64,000 bases of DNA from Corydoras sp. C115 (GCA_019802505.1 JAFMOC010000031.1:5885001-5949000); one strand, 5' to 3'. Counted from the stretch's first letter, positions 1 through 11,689 are shown. Made by a program: numbers and translations. Notes: generated by a model from the letters alone, not told the origin.

Positions 1-946
1 TGTGGGTTTCCTCCGGGTTCTCCGCTTTCCTCCCAGAGTCAAAAAAAATTTTTTTTTCATCATCAACATCAATTGAATTCAAATTGGTCAAAGGTCAAAT
101 TGCCCCATATTGCCCCAACTGTGATAGATTGGCATCCTGTCCTGGGTGTATCTGCCAGATGGGCATAAAGCGGAAGATAATGAATAAATCAATTAATAAA
201 TTGCCCCTACGGCTTAGTGCTTAGCATGTCCTCCTCTTATTGCTTGGGTTTCCCGGTTCGAATCGCAATCTGGGTGGAGTTTCCATGTTCTCCCCTTGTC
301 CACGTGGGTTTCCTCCGGGTTCTCCGCTTTCCTCCCACAGTCCAAAAACATGGACCAAGGTCAATTGAATTCTCCAAATTGCCCCATATAGAGTGTGTGA
401 ATGTGTGTGTGTGAGTGAGTGTGTCCAGCGATAGATTGGCACCCTGTCCTGGGTGTATCTGCCCAGCGCCCAAAACATTCTCCCCTGGATGGACATGAGG
501 AACCACCCCCCCCCACCCCAAGCCACGACCCTGTGATCCTAGTAGAAGATAAAGCCAAAGTTAATGAATAAATCAATGAATAAATTGCCCCTACGGCACG
601 GTGGCTTAGTGGTTGGCATGTTCTCCTCTCATTGCTCGGGTTTCCCGGTTCGAATCCCAATCTGGGTGGAGTTTCCATGTTCTCCTTGTCCACGTGGGGT
701 TTCCTCCGGGTTCTCCGCTTTCCTCCCACAGTCCAAAAACATGGATCAAGGTCAACTGAATTCTCCAAATTGCCCCATATAGAGTGTGTGTGTGTCTGTG
801 TGAGTGAGTGTGCACCCTGTCCTGGGTGTATCTGCCCAGCGCCTGAAACGTTCTCCCCTGGATGGGCATGGGAACCACCCCACCCCACCCCCCCACCACC
901 CTAGTGGAGGATAAAGCAGATGTATGTATGGATGGATGGATAAATA
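1..946 (+). mobile_element. Three tRNA-SINE copies (1-190, 205-560, 589-946)
   Basis: This entry defines the dominant family of the window. Its head is tRNA-like: A box TGGCTTAGTGG and B box GGTTCGAATCC, internal RNA polymerase III promoters. A body of about 250 bp follows, with landmarks gtttcctccgggttctccgg, cccacagtccaaaaacatgg, attgccccatatagagtgtg and cctgtcctgggtgtatctgcc. The 3' end is gataatg plus (ATGG)n or (ATGA)n. Full length is about 345 bp. No ORF is real; frames through it give recurring spurious peptides. The first copy is cut by the window edge. Confidence 0.85.
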
Positions 947-1039
947 GAAGAGATAGGGTTCTCGGTGGTACGGGGGAGGGGGGGAATGGTCTCCTGGTGG
1001 TGGTGCTGTCATCCTGTTCTAGCGCTGAGTGCTAAACAG

Positions 1040-1712
1040 GAGCTGTGCTGGAGTGAAGAGCCCCCCGCGCACCCCGCGCACTCCTCTATGGATTAGCCAT
1101 TATTCACAGGCGCTTAAGCAGAGGCTGCTGCGCTGCGTCATGAGGACCGAGCGACGAATCGGGGTGTGAAGAGCGAGAAGGGAAGAGGAGAAGGCGAGAG
1201 AGAGAAGCCCCCACTGCGAGAGCTGATCAGAGGTGAGCGCTGCCTGCAGGAGAAGCTCAGCGCAGGCGGCCATTGATTGCCGTCAATGGGCGACGCAGAC
1301 GCCGCACTGCCTGAGGGGGACGCGGGGGTGACATCCGAGCACCGCCTGCGCCATGGAACCACCAAGCCGGAGCATCCGTCTGGACTGAAACGCAGGTAAA
1401 CGCCGTCCGTCCATCTTTTTTCCTCCCTCCCTTTTCCTTTCCAGCTCCATCGTGGGCTGGGAGTCTGCGCCTGGATGAACAATGGAATCTGCCAGCTGTT
1501 ATTCCAGCTGTTCCGGCGCCCTTCTTTGGGCGAGACGGCTGCCGGATGGTCCGATTTTCTTGGGGACGATGCTGCACATCAGTACGGTATTCCCAAATCC
1601 GTGGCGCGGTTGCTGGCAGCTTGGCCAAGTTACTATAATTAGACCTGAGAGCTATGTGTTGCGAGAACCTACCAAATAGCCGGAGTTATCTTCATGCTTT
1701 CGTCTCTTTCAG
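1040..1712 (+). promoter_or_regulatory. Putative promoter/5'UTR exon and 5'UTR intron of gpr101
   Basis: This GC-rich, purine-rich stretch lies immediately upstream of the receptor exon. Two plausible splice donors are visible, GAG|GTGAGC at 1232/1233 and CAG|GTAAAC at 1395/1396. A pyrimidine-rich acceptor (cgtctctttcag) ends at 1712. A noncoding first exon spliced to the coding exon is therefore likely, but the transcription start is not visible; no TATA box is evident. Confidence 0.4.
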
Positions 1713-1808
1713 GTGAAGACGAGACCGAGACGGAGACCGAGACCGAGACGGCGGCTTGAGTGCTCAGGTCAGGTGGTGTCGCCTGAGCGCTTGAAGGCAC
1801 CCCCATGT

Positions 1809-3140
1809 ATGATCACCCAGCCCATCGGTGGCAACCGACCCATGATGGAGGCAGCCAGCGTGGAGTATAATTCCAGCGGCGTGCCCTGGGACCCGGGCGC
1901 CGAGCTGCCGGCGTCCCTGACGGCGTCGCTGCCGAGCGGAGCCATGAAGATGGTGGCCATATCGGCCATCGTGTGCACCTCGCTCTTCGGGAACGTGGTG
2001 GTGCTGTTGGTGTTCCAGAAGAAGCCGCAGCTTCTACACGTGGCCAACCGCTTCGTCCTCAACCTCCTGCTGGCCGACCTGCTGCAGACCGTGCTGGTCA
2101 TGCCCTTCGTCATCGCCGCCGCCGTGCCCGAGGTCTGGCCTTTGGATGCTCGGCTGTGCCAGGCGCTGGTGGTGCTCATGCACCTTTTCGCCTTTACTGG
2201 CGTCAACACCATCATCGTGGTGTCGGTAGACCGCTACCTCGCCATCATCCACCCGCTGTCCTACCCCACCCGGATGACGCCCCATCTGGGGACCAACCTC
2301 ATTGCCCTGACCTGGCTGCTGAGCCTGCTGCAGAGTACACCACCGCTCTACGGCTGGGGGGCCATCGACTTCGACCAGCATCACAAAGCCTGTACGGTGG
2401 TCTGGTCCTCCAGCCATTCCTACACCGCCCTGGTGGCCGCCCTCTCCTTCTGGCTGCCCGTGGCCATCATGCTGGCCTGCTATTGGATGGTGTTCCGGGC
2501 GGCCAGGCGCCAGAATGCCCTCGTCCACCCGGTCCAGGCGGACCACCTCCCAGACTCGTGCTCTAGTCCAAATCGGCACCCTTCCCAGCAACCCCCACCG
2601 GAAGGCTTCTCGGCCGCATACCCGGCCCGAAGCAGACACAGACGCTTCCACTACCACTGCAAGGCGGCGAGGGTGGTCTTCGTCATCATGGCCTCGTACG
2701 TCTTCAGCATGGGCCCCTACAGCGTCCTCAGCACCGTGGCCCTGGACTCCAGCGTGGACGTGCCGACCTGGCTGACCTCGCTGGCGCTGGTGCTCTTCTT
2801 CCTGCAGTGCTGTCTCCACCCGTACATCTACGGCTACATGCACCGCAGCGTTCGCAAGGAGTTCCTGGCCCTGCTCTGCGGCCCACGCTGTGGACAGAGC
2901 CAGCCGGGGCAGGGGCTGGCCGTGGACAGCTGCTTCACCGTGACGGACGGCCGCTCGGCTCAGCAGCACACGGCAGGCCACGTGGCCCGGGTCTGCCCCC
3001 TCCAGACGTGGGAGGAAGGGACCACCTCATCCTCGCCGACCGATCGTAGGTCGAGGGGGAGTCACAAAGAGACCATGTCCGTGAGTTTGAGCTCCGAGAA
3101 AGAGCTGACCGTGCACAGCACTGACAAGTGTGGGCTTTAA
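1809..3140 (+). CDS. gpr101: GPR101-like orphan class A G-protein-coupled receptor
   Basis: Predicted 443-residue plasma-membrane receptor. Seven hydrophobic segments lie at about residues 46-69, 80-104, 116-138, 161-180, 203-230, 285-311 and 319-343. Visible landmarks are an N-terminal NSS glycosylation site (residue 21), Cys117 and Cys195 for the TM3-ECL2 disulfide, DRY at 141-143, and HPYIY (337-341) in place of NPxxY. TM6 has SYVFSMGPY instead of CWxP. The segments QKKPQLL, VSVDRYLAIIHPLSYP, STPPLYGWG, AARRQ and FFLQCC-HPY-YGYMH match GPR101, which in mammals signals mainly through Gs in hypothalamus and pituitary. The third intracellular loop is only about 55 residues, much shorter than in human GPR101. 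The start chosen is the first ATG after a likely 3' splice site (tttcag, ending 1712); an ATG at 1842 is an alternative. The C-terminal tail is long and Ser/Thr-rich. The family call is firm; whether it is the one-to-one gpr101 orthologue is less sure. Confidence 0.82.
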   Translation: MITQPIGGNRPMMEAASVEYNSSGVPWDPGAELPASLTASLPSGAMKMVAISAIVCTSLFGNVVVLLVFQKKPQLLHVANRFVLNLLLADLLQTVLVMPFVIAAAVPEVWPLDARLCQALVVLMHLFAFTGVNTIIVVSVDRYLAIIHPLSYPTRMTPHLGTNLIALTWLLSLLQSTPPLYGWGAIDFDQHHKACTVVWSSSHSYTALVAALSFWLPVAIMLACYWMVFRAARRQNALVHPVQADHLPDSCSSPNRHPSQQPPPEGFSAAYPARSRHRRFHYHCKAARVVFVIMASYVFSMGPYSVLSTVALDSSVDVPTWLTSLALVLFFLQCCLHPYIYGYMHRSVRKEFLALLCGPRCGQSQPGQGLAVDSCFTVTDGRSAQQHTAGHVARVCPLQTWEEGTTSSSPTDRRSRGSHKETMSVSLSSEKELTVHSTDKCGL

Positions 3141-3530
3141 TAGGACACTATTGTACCATGGACTATTAGACGTTAGAACCGGGCCGGCGTTTGGCAGGGC
3201 GGAGTCGGTGGCTAATCACTAGACAATCAAACAGCCCGGGAATCTTCTTGGAATGGCAGGTCAACAGAACCTCGTGGTTCTCCTGTGGACTCTTTAGCAA
3301 TTCCAACGGACAGCTGCACATCGCGATGCAGAACAATGTGCCGTAGTGTCCTTAGAACCGTATATCGCGCAAGTTTCGTTCACGTTCGATCCGATGACGA
3401 GTCGGGGTCTTCGCAATGACGCCAACGAGAAAACCAATTTGGTTTTTAGCTTGGTTTTAATTAGAACTAATTCGAAACTCATTAACTAACAAGCAAAGTA
3501 TTAAACAATTAGTTTCTCAAAACCGCCCCA

Positions 3531-4102
3531 TATCGTGTTCAATGACAAATTTAAAATGGCCAATTTACCCATATAAAGCAAAATACCACTAATTAGTTGA
3601 TTAATTAGGGTGGCACGCTGGCTTAGTGGTTGGCATGTTCTCCTCTCAGCACTAGGGATTCCCGGTTCGAATCCCCATCTCGGTGGAGTTTCCATGTTCT
3701 CCCCGTGTCCCCGTGGGTTTCCTCCGGGTTCTCTGGTTTCCTCCCACAGTCCAAAAACATGGATCAAGGTCAATTGAAATCTCCAAATTGCCCCATATAG
3801 AGTGTGTCTGTGTGAGTGAGTGTGTGTCCAGTGATGGATTGGCGTCCTGTCCTGGGTGTATCTGCCCAGCGCCAGAAACGTTCTCCCCTAGATGGGACCC
3901 TAATAGAGAATAAAGCAAAAGATAATGGATGGATGGATAATAGTTAATTAATTGGTCATTTTTTTAATTGATTCATGTGATGTCATCGATGATGAGCACT
4001 TGTGTAAAGTTTCAGTTAATTGGATAATGGAAAGTGCGTGAAATAGCATTTGTAAACATTTTAGCAGACACACAGACAAACAGATGAAGCTAATATATGA
4101 GG

Positions 4103-4140
<38 letters not shown>
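3531..4140 (+). repeat. Interspersed repeat with (AAT)n tail, split by a SINE
   Basis: Sequence flanking the SINE at 3607-3940 recurs at 7395-7680 and 21590-21840. Shared blocks are aaatggccaatttaccc, taccactaattagtt, cagcttaat.ggataacgg and accagacacacagacaaa, then a run of (AAT)n. The terminal microsatellite suggests the 3' end of a non-LTR retrotransposon; the family is not identified. Confidence 0.5.
3607..3940 (+). mobile_element. tRNA-SINE copy with target-site duplication
   Basis: Inserted into the (AAT)n-tailed repeat. The flanks tagttgattaatt (3594-3606) and tagttaattaatt (3941-3953) are a 13-bp direct repeat with one mismatch. The two uninterrupted copies of the host repeat show the empty site. 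Confidence 0.85.
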
Positions 4141-4141
<1 letters not shown>

Positions 4142-4493
4142 CCATTCATTATCTTCCGCTTTATCTTATATTAGAGTCGCGGGGGGGGGGGGGGGGGTTC
4201 CCCATGCCCATCCAGGGGAGAACGTTTCAGGCGCTGGGCAGATACACCCAGGACAGGACACCAATCTATCACTGGACACACACTCACTCACACACACACA
4301 CTCTATATGGGGCAATTTTGAGAACTCAATTGACTTGATCCATGTTTTTGGACTGTGGGAGGAAAGCGGAGAACCCGGAGGAAACCCACACGGACACGGG
4401 GAGAACATGAAAACTCCACCCAGATTGGGATTCGAACCTGAATCCCCAGCGCTGAGAGGAGAACATGCCAACCACTAAGCCGCCGCATCACCC
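4140..4493 (-). mobile_element. tRNA-SINE copy
   Basis: Full length, reversed, with its tail adjoining the (AAT)n run at 4107-4140. A G-tract (4182-4197) sits in the body where other copies have a shorter one. Confidence 0.8.
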
Positions 4494-5009
4494 AATAAAA
4501 AAAAAATTATAAAAGAAAAAAAACAGTTTTTTTTAACGTTCTTTCTAAAAGCTCCTCGACGGCGTTGCCTTTGTGAGCCGTGTCTTTTGGAACGCGTTCC
4601 GTGTGAAACCTGTGGATCTAGAGTTTAGTAACGTGGAACATATTCTATTTTTATGCTTTTTTATTGATATAGTAGATCCTAAGAGCACATCCGCTGATTT
4701 GTGGTGGGATTTCGTTCTGCTGTATCGTTCTGAATGTGTTGCCTGTACGTCGTGAGGAGGACGGACGATGTCATGTGATGAACTTCTGCGGAGTGTTTGT
4801 GGTCGAGGTCGGGGGGTAGAGTCACAGAGTTTAAGGTGATGAGACGAGCTGGATGTAAACGGTCTGTTCGAAATCAGAAAACGATTTTAAAACGATGTTT
4901 AATAATAAGATGCATTCAAAAGCAACGACGCTTTGCTCTTTAATACTAACAATTCATTACGGAACTGCACCGTGTCGGGGGCTGTGGTTCCTGTAAACGG
5001 TGTGAGGGG
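4494..5009. other. Intergenic DNA without recognisable feature
   Basis: A-rich start, then unique sequence. No exon, RNA gene or known repeat is visible on either strand. Confidence 0.5.
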
Positions 5010-6408
5010 CAATTTACGTGTAATGGTTAGCACACATGCCTCTCAGTGCTGGGGATTCCAGGTTCGAATCCCAATCTGGGTGGAGTTTCCATGTTCGCCC
5101 CGTGTCCCTGTGGGTTTCCGCCGGGTTCTCCGGTTTTCTCCCACAGTCCAAAAACATGGATCAAGTCAATTGAGTTCTCCAAATTGTCCCATATAGAGTG
5201 TGTCTGTGTGAGTGAGTGTGTGTCCAGGGATAGATTGGCGTCCTGTCCTGGGTCTATCTGCCCAGCGCCCGAAACGTTCTCCTAGTACTGGATGGGCATG
5301 GGGAACCCCCCCCCCCTCTTCCCTGGTAGAGGATTAAGCGGAAGATAATGGATGGATGGATAGTGTGTTTCTAGTGATGGGTTGGCATCCTGTCCTGGGT
5401 GTATCTGCCCAGGGCCTGAAACGTTCTCCTACTACTGGATGGGCAAGGGGGAACCCCCCCTCTACCCTGGTAGAAGATAAAGCAGAAGATAATGGATGGA
5501 TGGATAGTGTGTGCTCAGTGTGGTTTAAATCCCAATCTTGACGGAGTTTCCATGTTCTCCCCGTGTCCCTCTGGGTTTCCACCAGGTTCTCCGGTTTCCT
5601 CCCACAGTCCAAAAACATGGATCAAGTCAATTGAGTTCTCCAAATTGCCCCATATAGTGTGTGTCTATGTGAGTGAGTGTGTGTCCAGTTATAGATTGAC
5701 GTCCTGTCCTGGGTGTATCTGCCCAGCGATCGAAACGTTCTCCCCTGGATGGGCATGGGGAACCCACCCCACCTCACCTCCCCAGGACCCTAGTAGAGGA
5801 TTAAGCAGAAGATAGTGGATGGATGGATAGTGTATGCTCAGTGTGGTTTGATCCCAATCTGGGTGGAGTTTCTATGTTCTCCCCGTGTCCCTGTGGGTTT
5901 CCACCGGGTTCTCCGGTTTCCTCCCACAGTCCAAAAAAATGGATCAAGTCAATTGAGTTCTCCAAATTGCCCCATATAGAGTGTGTCTATGTGAGTGAGT
6001 GTGTGTCCAGTTATAGATTGGCGTCCTGTCCTGGGTGTATCTGCCCAGCACCTGAAACGTTCTCCTACTACTGGATGGGCATGGGGAACCCTCTACCCTG
6101 GTAGAAGATAAAGCAGAAGATAATGGATGGATGGATGGATGGTGTGTGCTCAGTGTGGTTTAAATCCCAATCTTGATGGAGTTTCCATGTTCTCCCCGTG
6201 TCCCCGTGGGTTTCTACCAGGTTCTCCGGTGTCCTCCCACAGTCCAAAAACATGCATTCAAGGCAAATTAGCTGCTCTGAATTGCCCCGTCTCTATATTA
6301 TGCAATGTATTGGCACCCTGTCCCATGTCTTCTCCCTTGGATGGGCATAGGGAACCTCCCGTGACCCTAGTAGAAGATTGGGAGGAAGATAATGAGATGA
6401 GATAATGA
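5010..6408 (+). mobile_element. Tandem array of five SINE units
   Basis: Units at about 5010-5370, 5371-5510, 5511-5829, 5830-6141 and 6142-6408. Only the first has a head. The last three start at the same internal point (gtgctcagtgtggttt) directly after the (GGAT)n tail of the unit before. This is tandem duplication of a joined tail-body unit of about 310 bp, not repeated insertion. Confidence 0.75.
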
Positions 6409-6962
6409 GATGACGAGAACATTTTCACAAAAATGATAAAGGACTAAAGCGTCATTGCTTTTTAATATTCATCATTCCGCATGTCATCAGGTGAACATGA
6501 AATCCAATCAATTTAGGACATGAGACATAAATTTGACCGTACAGGCCAAATGTCACCCGGAAAGTTCCACGCCACCCAGCAGCCCGCCACACAGTGGAGG
6601 TCCTGTTCTCACTGGAGCAGCCAGTGTGCTCCGGTTCTCAGGGTGCAGTTCAGCATATGCAGTCTTACCCCTAAACACCCGAAATGCATTACCTTACCAC
6701 AGCCTTTAGTATTTAAAAAAAATCCCAAATAATTATTCTAACGAACAGAAGCTTTAAAGATCAGATCTCTACAAGAGTTTAACTTTTAAATAAAAGGAGA
6801 ACTCTATATTCATATACAGTATATTCAATAAAATATATTTGCTCACTAATTAGTAGATCAATCTAAGGCACAAACACTGCTTTGGGTGATTCTAGGTGTT
6901 CTGGCAACCCAAACAAGGTCCTCCCTTTATCACTTTAGTTATCTAGTCACCATAATCATAAC
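6409..6962. other. Unique intergenic DNA
   Basis: AT-rich single-copy sequence. No splice-flanked ORF or RNA gene is apparent. Confidence 0.5.
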
Positions 6963-7312
6963 ATTCATTCATCCATTATCTCCCGCTTTATCCTCTATTA
7001 GGGTCGCTGGGGGGGTTCCCCATGCCCATCCAGGGGAGAACGTCTCGGGCGCTGGGCAGATAGACCCAGGACAGGGCGCCAATCCATCGCTGGGCACACT
7101 CACTCACACAGACACACTCTATATGGGGTAATTTGGAAAACTCAATTGACTTGATCCATGTTTTTTGGACTGTGGGAAGAAACCGGAGAACCCGGAGGAA
7201 ACCCACGCAGACACGGGGAGAACATGGAAACTCCACCCAGATGGGGATTCGAACCGGGAATCCCCAACGCTGAGAGGAGAACATGCTAACCACTAAGCCA
7301 CCGTGCCGCCAT
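6963..7312 (-). mobile_element. tRNA-SINE copy
   Basis: Complete, from its reversed tail to the head ending ccaccgtgccgcc. The short repeats cataatcataaca (6950-6962 and 7311-7321) flank it as a probable target duplication. Confidence 0.82.
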
Positions 7313-7394
7313 AATCATAACAAACAAGCAAAATATATATAGAACAAATTTAAAAAGCCACCCCTATATTATGTTAGATGACTTTATCCTGAAT

Positions 7395-7633
7395 TTATTC
7401 TGCTTGCGAAGCATAGAATTTAGTGGAAAACGGGCAATTTATCTATAGAAATACAAATTAATTAATTACCACTAATTAGTTCATTAATCGGTCATCTTTA
7501 AAAATTGTTTCATGTGTTGTCATCGACGACGAACAAAGTTACAGCTTAATCGGATAACGGGAAGTGGGTGAAGTAGCATCTGCAAACTTTTTTACCAGAC
7601 ACACAAACTGATGAAGCTAATATAGGGGTGATG

Positions 7634-7669
<36 letters not shown>

Positions 7670-7680
7670 GTAATAATAAT
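7395..7680 (+). repeat. Second copy of the (AAT)n-tailed interspersed repeat
   Basis: Uninterrupted version of the repeat at 3531-4140, showing ccactaattagttcattaatcgg without insertion. It ends in (AAT)n, where the next SINE starts. Confidence 0.5.
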
Positions 7681-8028
7681 GGGTGGCTTAGTGGTTGGCA
7701 TGTTCTCCTCTCAGCGCTAGGGATTCCCGGTTCGAATCCCCATCTGGGTGGAGTTTCCATGTTCTCCCCGTGTCTGCGTGGGTTTCCTCCGGGTTCTCCG
7801 GTTTCCTCCCACAGTCCAAAAACATGGATCAAGTCAATTGAATTCTCCAAATTGCCCCATATAGAGTGTGTCTGTGTGAGTGAGTGTGTGTCCAGCGATG
7901 GATTGGCGCCCTGTCCTGGGTGTATCTGCCCAGCGCCCGAGACGTTCTCCCCTGGATGGGCATGGGGAACCCCACCGCGAAGCTAATAGAGGAATAAAGC
8001 GGGAGATAATGAATGAATGAATGAATGT
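7680..8028 (+). mobile_element. tRNA-SINE copy
   Basis: The head is slightly truncated (starts at ggtggctta) and joins the preceding (AAT)n run. The tail is (AATG)n. Confidence 0.8.
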
Positions 8029-8159
8029 AAAAAATTAAATAAAAAAATTAAAATAACATTAAAGATATAAATAATAATAATAGTAATAATAATAATTAAT
8101 TGTAAAAAATGTAATAAAAAATTTAAATAATATAATAATAATAATAAGTAGTAGTCTTA

Positions 8160-8430
8160 ATAATAATTAATAACCATCCAGAGATTTCCTCCCCCACATT
8201 TTCCCCTTTTTCGATGTTGGTATGACTGTGAGATTCAAACCAATACCCTCCAGCAGGTGGGCTCTCAGACAAACACCGGGTTGGCTATGCACAGAACCGT
8301 CCCTGCATTCTGTACTGATGGCTTTTTGCACATATGTAATTATTGACTGTTTTTCCAATAAAGGTGAAGACGGAACGCCCTGGTTTACCCCCGCTGACTT
8401 TTCCTCTGAGCGTCTTGTTCTAAAGGCATA
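8160..8430 (+). other. Possible LTR-like fragment
   Basis: An AATAAA (near 8356) followed by aggtgaagacggaacg and a GT/CT-rich end resembles the R-U5 part of a retroelement LTR. No second LTR, primer-binding site or coding remnant is seen, so the call is tentative. Confidence 0.2.
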
Positions 8431-8518
8431 ACACCTTTAATATATGAAATGAAAGACTGGGTTCTATCTGTGTCTGCATTGTATACTATAAGCAAAAGGG
8501 ATATGAGTACTGTGGTTT

Positions 8519-8520
<2 letters not shown>

Positions 8521-8607
<87 letters not shown>
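8521..8607. repeat. (TA)n microsatellite, about 43 units
   Basis: Perfect TA alternation followed by an AT-rich link to the SINE at 8641. Confidence 0.95.
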
Positions 8608-8608
<1 letters not shown>

Positions 8609-8640
8609 CCATAATATTTTTAATAAATATAAATATATAT

Positions 8641-9012
8641 AGGGCGGCACGGTGGCTTAGTGGTTAGCACGTTCGCGCCTCAGCACTAGGGATTTCCGGT
8701 TCGAATCCCCATCTGGGTGGAGTTTCCATGTTCTCCCCGTGTCTGCGTGGGTTTCCTCCGGGTTCTCCGGTTTCCTCCCACAGTCCAAAAACATGGATCA
8801 AGTCAATTGAGTTCTCCAAATTGCCCCATATAGAGTGTGTATGTGTGCGTGTCTGTGTGAGAGAGTGTGTGCCCAGCGATAGATTGCCCCCGTCCTGGGT
8901 GTATCTGCCCAGTGCTTGAAACGATCTCCCCTGGATGGGCATGGGGAACCCCTCCCCCCCCCCCTGACGCGACCCTAATAGAGGATAAAGCGGAGGATAA
9001 TGAATGAAAGGA
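8641..9012 (+). mobile_element. tRNA-SINE copy
   Basis: Full head (gggcggcacggtggc). The body has an extra (TG)n stretch near 8835 and a C-tract at 8953-8963. Confidence 0.82.
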
Positions 9013-9255
9013 TAAATATATATAAACTATATATTATAGAAAATCACACACACTACATAGAGTCAAAGGTTTGACACACCTCCTTTTTGCCCCACTTAAT
9101 TTCCATTGTATCAATTCCTTAATGGACTTTATAGTTCTAGTGCTCATTAACACTGTACCCATTTTTAAAAATCCATTAATATAATAAGTGATATGAAAAT
9201 ATCCTGCTTTCAAATTTCTTGCCAAAAACAAAAATCCAAAATCATGGATTCAAGG

Positions 9256-9598
9256 GGCCGGCACGGTGGCTTAGTGGTTGGCATGTTCTCCTCTCATCGC
9301 TAGGGATTCCCGGTTCGAATCCCCATCTGGGTGGAGTTTCCATGTTCTCCCCGTGTCTGCGTGGATTTCCTCCGGGTTCTCTGGTTTCCTCCCACAGTCC
9401 AAAAAACATGGATCACGGTCAATTGAATTCTCCAAATTGCCCCATATAGAGTGTGTGTGTGTCCAGTGATAGATTGGCGTCCCGTCCTGGGTGTATCTGC
9501 CCAGCGCCTGAAACGTTCTCCCCTGGATGGGCATGTGGAACCCCCCCGCGACCCTAGTAGAGGATAAAGCAGAAGATAATGGTTGGATGGATGGATGG
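9256..9598 (+). mobile_element. tRNA-SINE copy
   Basis: Full length with a (GGAT)n tail. Confidence 0.82.
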
Positions 9599-9899
9599 AA
9601 ATAATTCTGCGGTGTGACATCATGATGTCCAGTCCTGTACAAACCAATCACCACAACTGTAAAGCACTGCACTTTTAATGAACAAAATATTTGCAACCAA
9701 TTAAACAATTAATTAATTTAATTCAAAAATAAATGCAAAAAGGACATGAATTAGAATACCCATCCTGTGTTTGTGTTCTGTTTCAGTTATTCCAGTAAAC
9801 CTACAGCGTTTATGGATTTCTTTCACAATATATAACATTATTATTCTTTGCTTTGATAAATCTGTTTAAAGAGTGCATCTTAACATGAGAACGGAATAT

Positions 9900-10200
9900 A
9901 ATACAGCGTTTTGAATTTGATTGTACATATGAGTATACACCCGCAGGGTTCTACTCTCATTGGTCATTTTATCAGTTCTATTGATCATATAGATACACTT
10001 TGTAGTTCTATTATAAGTAGTCCATCGGGTTCTCTACATACATTAAAAGTCCCTGCTTTACTTTGCCCTCTAATGGTCAGAACCCCCACTGGACCACCAC
10101 AGGGACGGTATTATGAGTGATGGATGATTCTCGGCGCTGCATTAAAGCTCATGGTGCTGTTATGATGAGATTAGACAGCGGTGCTGATGGAGGTTTCAAA
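9900..10200 (+). repeat. Diverged copy of the tagttct/accaccacaggg repeat
   Basis: Shares tttgtagttct, ctctaatggtcagaaccccca, ccaccacaggga and tggatgattctc with the tandem repeat at 11690-12770. This is a common mid-repetitive element of many teleosts, probably a non-autonomous DNA transposon. Confidence 0.45.
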
Positions 10201-10364
10201 CACTGTGACTTCTGCAAAGTGGAGCAATTAGGTCGATTTGCCCAAACGATGGTAAATTAAACTGACGAGCTTATCTGTTGCTGCAGAGAGACCCTGAGTC
10301 ATCCTCTAATCTCACTTACTGAACTACAGGACACTGACGGCTGGACTTCTCTCAGGATAGTTAG

Positions 10365-11383
10365 CATCCATCCATCCATTATCGTCTGCTTTATCGTCTA
10401 CTAGGGTCACGGGGGGGGGGGGGGGTTCCCCATGCCCATCCAGGGGAGAACGTTTCGGGCGCTGGGCAGATACACCCAGGACAGGACGCCAATCTATCGC
10501 ACTAAGACACTCACTCACACAGACACACTCTATATGGGGCAATTTTGAGAATTCAATTGACCTTGAGCCATGTAAACTCCACCCAAATTGAGATTCGAAC
10601 AGGGAATCCCTAGTGCTGAAAGGAGAACATGCTAACCACTAAGCCGTGACGTAGGGGCAATTTATTCATTGATTTGTTCATTATTCATTCATTCATTATC
10701 TCCCGCTTTATCCTCTATTAGGGTCGCGGTGGGGTTCCCCATGCCCATCCAGGGGAGAACGTCTCAGGCGCTGGGCAGATACACCCAGGACAGGGCGCCA
10801 ATCTATCACTGGACACACTCACTCACACAGACACTCTATATGGGGCAATTTGGAGAATTCAGTTGACTTGATCCATGTTTTTGGACTGTGGGAGGAAACC
10901 GGAGAACCCGGAGGAAACCCACGCAGACACGGGGAGAACATGGAAACTCCACCCAGATGGGGATTCGAACCGGGAATGCCTTGCGCTGAGAGGCGAACGT
11001 GCTAACCACTATGCCGCCGATTTGTTCATTATCTTTCACTTAATTCTGTACTAGGGTTGAGGGGGTGGGAGTGTGCAGGGTATGTGGTTCCCCATGCCCA
11101 TCCAGGGGAGAACGTTTCGGGCGCTGGGCAGATACACCCAGGACAGGGCGCCAATCTATCACTGGGCACACACTCACTCACACACACACTCTATATGGGG
11201 CAATTTGGAGAACTCAATTAACCTTGAGCCATGTTTTTGGACTGTGGGAGGAAACCGGAGAACCCGGAGGAAACCCACGCAGAGACGGGGAGAACATGGA
11301 AACTCCACCAGGATTGGGATTCGAACCGGGAATCCATTGTGCTGAGAGGAGAACATGCCAACCACTAAGCCATCATGCCGCCT
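10365..11383 (-). mobile_element. Three tRNA-SINE copies in a row (10365-10660, 10679-11025, 11027-11383)
   Basis: All reversed. The first has lost about 80 bp between gagccatgt and aaactccaccc; the other two are complete. The link gacgtaggggcaatttattcattgatttgttcatt after the first also follows the copy at 15364-15672. The SINE pair including this link was therefore duplicated as a block. Confidence 0.8.
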
Positions 11384-11689
11384 AAAGAAATAATTTTACT
11401 AATATAACTGGAGGCTGTATTGCTGTATTGTGTTCTACAGTGTGTACTGTATACGACTGAAATACTAAAAAAACGGAACCAGCGTGAGAAATGTTTTGGT
11501 TCATGTCCTCCATTTTAAAGCCCTTGTTACACCTTCCAATTAAAACAGACCTTAATCGCAATTACATTAATATTCCTAATGATCTCAGATTAAATGGCTT
11601 AATAAACATACCCTTATAAACATACTGACCAGTCAAAACCTCCTATTTGCCCCATTTACGGTCCATGTTCTCAGTTCCCCTTACATAAA

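Noticed and set aside
217..888. Many 60-170 codon open frames across the window with similar peptides
   Set aside because: All derive from the SINE family read in its six frames; they recur wherever a copy lies.
2034..2981. 315-codon minus-strand frame over gpr101
   Set aside because: Antisense of a high-GC receptor exon; the plus frame carries all conserved receptor motifs.
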